From assembly GCF_013177695.1 (NCBI RefSeq), contig NZ_WOEY01000122.1, positions 1 through 64,000 of the forward strand: DNA of 64,000 nt. The letters are read 5' to 3'. Below are positions 59,655 to 64,000 of this stretch, one piece after another; position 1 is the stretch's first letter; every line of letters starts with the position of its first letter. Origin of the DNA: Paraburkholderia solitsugae. Lineage in GTDB: Bacteria > Pseudomonadota > Gammaproteobacteria > Burkholderiales > Burkholderiaceae. The notes beneath the pieces are model-generated. The model saw only the letters and a program-made list of their open reading frames with translations, was not told where the DNA came from and did not search any database. The translations under genes were made by a program, and so were the position numbers.

Positions 59655-61568
59655 ATGCAATTTCATCTCAACGGTTTCCGCGTCGGGGATCCGATGATCG
59701 AGCCTGCCGCCGATGGCGCGCCGCGCGTCGAAATGCCCGATACGGTCGATGTGCTCGTCGCCGGAAGCGGTCCGGCCGGGCTCGTGCTCGCGGCTCAGTT
59801 GTCGCAGTTTCCGTCGATCACGACGCGTATCGTCGAGCGTCGCTCGGGACCGTTGCTGATGGGGCAAGCGGATGGCGTCGCGTGCCGCACGGTCGAGATG
59901 TTCAATGCATTCGGCCTGAGCGACCGCTTGTTGCGCGAAGCCTATTGGGTCAACGAGACGGTCTTCTGGCGGCCTGATGCAAACGATCGTGGCGCGATCA
60001 AACGTACCGGACGTGTTCAGGATACCGAAACAGGCACGTCTGAGTTCCCGCACGTCATCGTTAATCAGGCGCGCATTCAGGACTATCTGCTCGATGTGAT
60101 GCGCCGTTCCGCGCAGCGGCTCGAGCCGGATTACGATCTCGAAGTCGTGGACGTGCAACGCGATAGCGAGGGCGAGTATCCGGTGCGCGTCACGCTACGC
60201 CGCACGGACGCAGCGCGACTCGATGAAAAGGTCGTCGTGCGTGCGCGCTATGTCGTGGGATGCGATGGCGCGCGCAGTCGCGTGCGCACGGCCATCGGCC
60301 AAACGCTGCGCGGCGATGCCGCCAATCATGCGTGGGGCGTGATGGATGCGCTCGCCGTCACCGACTTTCCGGACATTCGGCTGAAGGCTGCGATTCAGTC
60401 TGCGGGCAAGGGCAATCTGCTCATCATTCCGCGCGAAGGCGGCTATCTCGTGCGCTTTTACGTCGATCTTGGCGAAGTCACGCCTGAGAATCGCGACACC
60501 ATCAAGCAGATCACGGTCGAGCGCATCATTCAGACCGCGCAACGGATTCTGCATCCCTATTCGCTCGACGTGAAAGAGGTCGCGTGGTTCTCGGTTTATG
60601 AAGTGGGACAGCGTTTGACCGATCGCTTCGACGACGCAATCTCCGCCGACGGAACATCTCGCGAGCCACGTGTGTTCATCGCCGGCGATGCCTGTCATAC
60701 GCATAGCGCGAAAGCGGGTCAAGGCATGAACGTTTCGATGCAGGACGGCTTCAATCTCGGCTGGAAGCTCGGCGCAGTGCTCCAAGGACTTAGCGACATC
60801 GACCTCTTGCGCACGTATTCCGATGAACGCCAGCCCATCGCGCAAGAGCTGATCGACTTCGACAAGGAATGGTCCGCGATGATGGCCGCGCCGCCGAAAG
60901 ATCCCAATCGCCCTGAAGCGGGCGGTGTCGATCCAACGGAACTGCAGGACTATTTCGTTCGTGCGGGTCGATATACGGCGGGTGTCGCGACGCGATATCG
61001 GCCGGGCGCGTTGACGGGCGAATCGACATCTCAATCGCTCGCGAGCGGCTTCACCATCGGCACGCGCTTTCATTCCTCGCCCGTCGTTCGTCTCGCCGAT
61101 GCGAAGCCGATGCAACTCGGCCACGCGGCACGCGCCGATGGTCGCTGGCGCCTGTACGCTTTTTCAGACGCAAGCGGAAGTGCGCTCAATGCACTGTGCG
61201 AACATCTCGCCAAGTCGCCCGATTCGGTCTTGCGTCTCATCACGCCAGAAAATGCCGATGCGGATAGCGTCTTCGATCTTCGCGCCGTGTTACAGCAGCC
61301 TCATCGCGAAGTACGACTCGAAGATCTGCATGCGTTGTTGCTGCCGCGCAAGGGACGCTACGGCCTCATTGACTACGAGAAAGCGTTTACGAGCGACGCA
61401 GCGACTGATATCTTCGACGAGCGTGGCATCGACCGGGAACGGGGCGCGCTCGTCGTGGTCCGTCCGGACCAGTACGTCGCGCATGTATTTCCGCTGGACG
61501 CCTACGCCGAATTGAATGCGTTTTTGCGGCCCATTTTCCGAACGAACACATCTGCGCTGCAGGCTTAG
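59655..61568 (+). CDS. FAD-dependent aromatic hydroxylase (phenol 2-monooxygenase / MobA-like)
   Basis: A 637-residue class A flavoprotein monooxygenase. The N-terminal FAD motif reads VDVLVAGSGPAGLVLAAQLS, the middle has VGCDGARSRVRTAIG, and the second FAD motif is FIAGDACHTHSAKAGQGMNV. The thioredoxin-like C-terminal third (GLIDYEKAFTS, RGALVVVRPDQYVAHVFPLD) is typical of phenol 2-monooxygenase and 3-hydroxybenzoate 4-hydroxylase. It adds a hydroxyl ortho or para to an existing one, a step that prepares rings for extradiol cleavage. GGAGGA lies at 59641, eight bases before the ATG. A MarR gene follows. Confidence 0.86.
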   Translation: MQFHLNGFRVGDPMIEPAADGAPRVEMPDTVDVLVAGSGPAGLVLAAQLSQFPSITTRIVERRSGPLLMGQADGVACRTVEMFNAFGLSDRLLREAYWVNETVFWRPDANDRGAIKRTGRVQDTETGTSEFPHVIVNQARIQDYLLDVMRRSAQRLEPDYDLEVVDVQRDSEGEYPVRVTLRRTDAARLDEKVVVRARYVVGCDGARSRVRTAIGQTLRGDAANHAWGVMDALAVTDFPDIRLKAAIQSAGKGNLLIIPREGGYLVRFYVDLGEVTPENRDTIKQITVERIIQTAQRILHPYSLDVKEVAWFSVYEVGQRLTDRFDDAISADGTSREPRVFIAGDACHTHSAKAGQGMNVSMQDGFNLGWKLGAVLQGLSDIDLLRTYSDERQPIAQELIDFDKEWSAMMAAPPKDPNRPEAGGVDPTELQDYFVRAGRYTAGVATRYRPGALTGESTSQSLASGFTIGTRFHSSPVVRLADAKPMQLGHAARADGRWRLYAFSDASGSALNALCEHLAKSPDSVLRLITPENADADSVFDLRAVLQQPHREVRLEDLHALLLPRKGRYGLIDYEKAFTSDAATDIFDERGIDRERGALVVVRPDQYVAHVFPLDAYAELNAFLRPIFRTNTSALQA

Positions 61569-61571
61569 AAA

Positions 61572-62012
61572 TTGCCGACCAAACACAACGACCCCGAAAC
61601 GCTTTCCAGATTCACGGGCAGCCTGGTACGCCGCGCCCAGCAGCGCCACGTAGCGGTGTGGCTCAGCGAAGTCTCCGCCGAGATCACGAGCGTTCAGTAC
61701 GCGGCGCTCGAAATCTTGCGGTTAACGCCCGGCGTCAATCAACGGCAACTCGGCGATGAACTTGACGTGGACCGCTCGACAATCGCCGATCTAGTCGCGC
61801 GCATGGTCCGCAATAATTTGATCGAACGCTCGGACGATCCCGTCGACAAACGTAGCTATGTGCTGTTCCTTACTCCCGCCGGTAAGAAGCAGCTTGCGAC
61901 GTTGCGTCCACGTGTCGAGGAGGTCGAGCGGATTCTCACTGCGAGACTGACACCGAGCGAATGTCTGGACTTGCGGCGCCTGCTTTTGGCGCTGTTGCCG
62001 CTGGGGGAATAG
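61572..62012 (+). CDS. MarR-family transcriptional regulator
   Basis: The 146-residue winged-helix protein starts at TTG three bases after the monooxygenase stop. Typical MarR pieces are SVQYAALEILRLTPGVNQRQ (helices 2-3), LGDELDVDRSTIADLVARMV (recognition helix) and SDDPVDKRSYVLFLTPAGKK (wing). It probably represses or senses substrates for the monooxygenase with which it is co-transcribed. The 77-base repeat follows its stop. Confidence 0.88.
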   Translation: MPTKHNDPETLSRFTGSLVRRAQQRHVAVWLSEVSAEITSVQYAALEILRLTPGVNQRQLGDELDVDRSTIADLVARMVRNNLIERSDDPVDKRSYVLFLTPAGKKQLATLRPRVEEVERILTARLTPSECLDLRRLLLALLPLGE

Positions 62013-62019
62013 TGCGTTT

Positions 62020-62096
62020 GCGAGCGGCTTCAGTTGTTTAGGTTTGCAGGATGCCTGCCCTCAACCATGGGCATGGGCGAGCGCCACAGGCACATG
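62020..62096. repeat. 77-base dispersed repeat, copy B
   Basis: Matches 27657-27733 with three mismatches in the same orientation. It lies eight bases after the MarR stop and before the convergent exported protein, the same kind of position as copy A. Confidence 0.85.
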
Positions 62097-62109
62097 CGAG
62101 TGAGTGCGC

Positions 62110-63354
62110 CTACTCCCACCCCTGATATCCGGCTGGCTGCGCCGGATTGCCGTAACCGGCGGGGTACGGCCGCCGCAGTTCAGGCGGCGTGTACATCTCG
62201 TTATACGCCGGGTAGGCAGGCGGGCGGCCCACTATGATGACCTGCTGCGCCGCCGCTTGAGTGGGCGGCCGAGGTACATAGGCGGACTGCGCGTAGGCCG
62301 GTTGGTACCGAGCGGGCGGATACGGAGCGGGCGCGTACTGGTTAGCCTGAACGGTTCGAGGCGGCGGGGGCAGCGGCGCGTATTCCCGCCCGGCGTACCC
62401 ACCTGACGCCTGAGACTCTGTTGACATCTGGCTATAGGCCGGCGCCCCCGCGTATTGCTGGGGCTGCTGATTCTGATATTGCCGAGGTTGCCGGTTGTGC
62501 GCTGCTTGAGTCGGCGGAGCCGCTTGAGTTCCTTGCTCCACGGCGTACTGCGGTTCCTCATCGGCCTGCCGGTATTGCGGCACGGCCCGCTGAGCGTTCT
62601 GGAAATCGCGCCTCTGCGGCACCTGCGCGTCGTCATCATTGTCCGATTTTGCTTCCGGCAATGCCGTCACGGCTTGCGTCGGAATCAGTATCGGAGGCTC
62701 GGACTCGGTGGCAAACAGCTTCGGCGACGTAGTCCGCGTAGAAACCTGTTTCAGAGGCACAGGTTGCATTTCAGCCCGCTTAGGCGGCGTAACCCGCACC
62801 GAAGCCTGCTTCAACGACGCGACCGGTGCGGAGACCCGCCTCGGCGGCGCAGACGCGACTTGCGCGGGACCGTGCTTCAGCGGCACAGGCCCGGCCTGAG
62901 CGACGACCTGCCTGGACGGCGTGGCTCGCGCAGCAGCATCCCGCTTCGGCGATGTGACCGGCGCGGAGACTTGCCTCAGCGACGCGGCTTGCGCTACGGC
63001 CCGCCTTGGGGGTGCCACCCGCTCGGCGACCGGCTTCGGCGATGCGGGCATGGCCGGCGCAGCAGGCTGCTTTTGCCGATGCTTCACCTCGTCGCCCAAG
63101 GTCGCATAGGATTTCGAGTCTTCCCTGGCGCGCGCGTTATAGCCGATGAAATACGCATAGCGCAGGTCGGCCAGGCGCGCCTGAATGTCGGCTTCGGCGG
63201 AGACGCGTTTTTCGCCGGGATCGAGAGATGCGTCGACGGTCGAGTCTTCGAAGGCCGAGGCTGCAGCATCAGCGGCACGGGCGGATTCGGGATGCAGCGC
63301 GCCCACAGAAGACATAAGCGCAGCGGCTACCGCGATGAGCACTTTTTTTTCCAT
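62110..63354 (-). CDS. Exported low-complexity Pro/Ala/Gln-rich protein
   Basis: A 414-residue protein starting at MEKKVLIAVAAALMSSVGAL (63354) with GAGGTGA upstream, signal peptide cleaved after ARA. Residues 40-100 contain a more ordered helix (EADIQARLADLRYAYFIGYN). Then come loose repeats of about 20 residues (xVSAPVxSxKxxSxRVTPPKR) and a Gln/Tyr/Pro-rich end with QPQQYAGAPAYSQ and PPARYQPAYAQSAY. Such proteins are probably periplasmic or surface-attached. The ordered N-terminal part is the only piece likely to fold. Confidence 0.65.
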   Translation of the reverse strand: MEKKVLIAVAAALMSSVGALHPESARAADAAASAFEDSTVDASLDPGEKRVSAEADIQARLADLRYAYFIGYNARAREDSKSYATLGDEVKHRQKQPAAPAMPASPKPVAERVAPPRRAVAQAASLRQVSAPVTSPKRDAAARATPSRQVVAQAGPVPLKHGPAQVASAPPRRVSAPVASLKQASVRVTPPKRAEMQPVPLKQVSTRTTSPKLFATESEPPILIPTQAVTALPEAKSDNDDDAQVPQRRDFQNAQRAVPQYRQADEEPQYAVEQGTQAAPPTQAAHNRQPRQYQNQQPQQYAGAPAYSQMSTESQASGGYAGREYAPLPPPPRTVQANQYAPAPYPPARYQPAYAQSAYVPRPPTQAAAQQVIIVGRPPAYPAYNEMYTPPELRRPYPAGYGNPAQPAGYQGWE

Positions 63355-63474
63355 ACTTTCACCTCGGAATTCCGTGCGACAGACCGCGTGGGATTCTCCA
63401 ATCTCCGGACCGGACTTCCAGTCGCGCTTCCGGGATATCGGCACTTTTTAGCACGTCCTTGAGGGCCCAGGATA

Positions 63475-63960
63475 GTGTTTCCGGGTATAACCCAGGCGAA
63501 AATTTACATGCCGAACAGCCATAGCGATACCGACGTTGTCGGTCCGGAAATTCTTGCCTGCTCAGGCGGCCATAGCACGCATCAGTTCGCGCCGCCGTCG
63601 GTGGAAAAGTTCGGCCTCGAGAACGCCCGCGAGGTGTTCGCCAGAGCGTCGAAAATCTCCCACCCCGTGACAACGCGCGCAGCGGGCAACCGGTTCATGC
63701 TCGAAACCGACGAGCATGTCATCGTCGACAGCGGCGGTGAGGAGTGTATTTCCGCCGGCAACATCTGGCGTGTGAATCGCCTCGATCGCGGGCACGATCC
63801 GGTCATGGTCACGGAAGTTCAGCATCGGACGGGGCCACGAACGGTCCTTGACGGTCGGTTTGACGAACGTCCGCTGATGAGCGACGAGTCGTCATATGCG
63901 TCTAGGCAGATCCGGGATCGACTTGGCGCCGGAAGCCAGTTCTCACGCGAGCTTTGTTGA
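63475..63960 (+). pseudogene. Probable remnant of a ManC-type C-terminal cupin
   Basis: The frame 63475-63960 has G/C at third positions. It contains LETDEHVIVDSGG and, later, IWRVNRLDRGHDPVMVTEVQ, which line up with the end of mannose-1-phosphate guanylyltransferase/isomerase (ManC) C-terminal cupins, where H...R(L/I)xNPGxxPLxxIEVQ is typical. The nucleotidyltransferase part is absent and the C-terminus differs, so this is likely decayed. An intact but divergent small cupin remains possible. Confidence 0.35.
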
Positions 63961-64000
63961 CCAGCAAGATGCCGGCCGACAGTGCCCAGAGGTGTGCTGG

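Noticed and set aside
63562..63825. Minus-strand frame opposite the cupin remnant
   Set aside because: The plus-strand reading matches the end of ManC-type cupins; the minus-strand one has no recognisable features.

Overview
The window is G+C-rich DNA with the gene content of a Burkholderiaceae chromosome, most likely Paraburkholderia or Caballeronia. This rests on DUF4148-type and SH3-type exported proteins, type VI secretion (T6SS) amidase effectors, an AAHS-family aromatic acid carrier, paired DUF1326/DUF2182 genes and many small exported proteins typical of that group. I saw no tRNA, rRNA, CRISPR array or complete insertion sequence. The species is an inference.

Region 1 (1-13.9 kb) looks like ordinary chromosome. 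It holds the end of an IclR regulator, a Fic AMPylase preceded by six copies of a GTAATCG motif, a two-gene envelope unit (DUF3142 lipoprotein plus an 886-residue exported protein), a MerR regulator fused to a P-loop ATPase, and a divergent carbohydrate locus. In that locus SDR dehydrogenase, UgpC-type ATPase and RpiR regulator read leftward, and binding protein plus two permeases read rightward. Palindromes in the shared promoter fit the RpiR-type regulator.

Region 2 (about 14-30 kb) is accessory and scarred. A leftward block encodes a CHASE2 membrane sensor without an output domain, an exported protein of unknown function, a periplasmic WD40-caspase with an intact His/Cys dyad, and the C-terminal part of a larger protein with a nuclease-like motif. 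A frameshifted copy of the caspase 3' end overlaps the CHASE2 start codon by ATGA, so the locus was once a larger or tandem array. Next come two T6SS effector units: a CHAP/NlpC-like amidase with a DUF3828 partner, and PAAR plus Tae4 plus a membrane protein in the immunity position. They are accompanied by a wrecked PAAR gene, a C4/Ash-like phage leader and dispersed repeats. The segment ends in small hypothetical genes and a 386-residue orphan.

Region 3 (30-49 kb) mixes housekeeping and envelope functions: an isoprenylcysteine methyltransferase-like protein; a four-gene lipid-linked sugar cassette (GT2, polytopic membrane protein, methyltransferase, small EamA flippase); a ferredoxin/metallo-beta-lactamase fusion; a DxD glycosyltransferase; LrgA/LrgB; a MASE1 histidine kinase with a NarL-type regulator; and a DUF1326/DUF2182 pair.

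Region 4 (49.5-64 kb) is a catabolic or redox cluster: extradiol dioxygenase, AAHS carrier, TrmB regulator, CMD protein, isochorismatase-like hydrolase, XapX, YtcJ-type amidohydrolase, VOC protein, cyclic-nucleotide-domain/thioredoxin-reductase-like fusion, FAD aromatic hydroxylase and MarR regulator. Gene ghosts (an amidohydrolase 5' end, a DoxX stub and a ManC-like cupin end) show repeated deletion here too.
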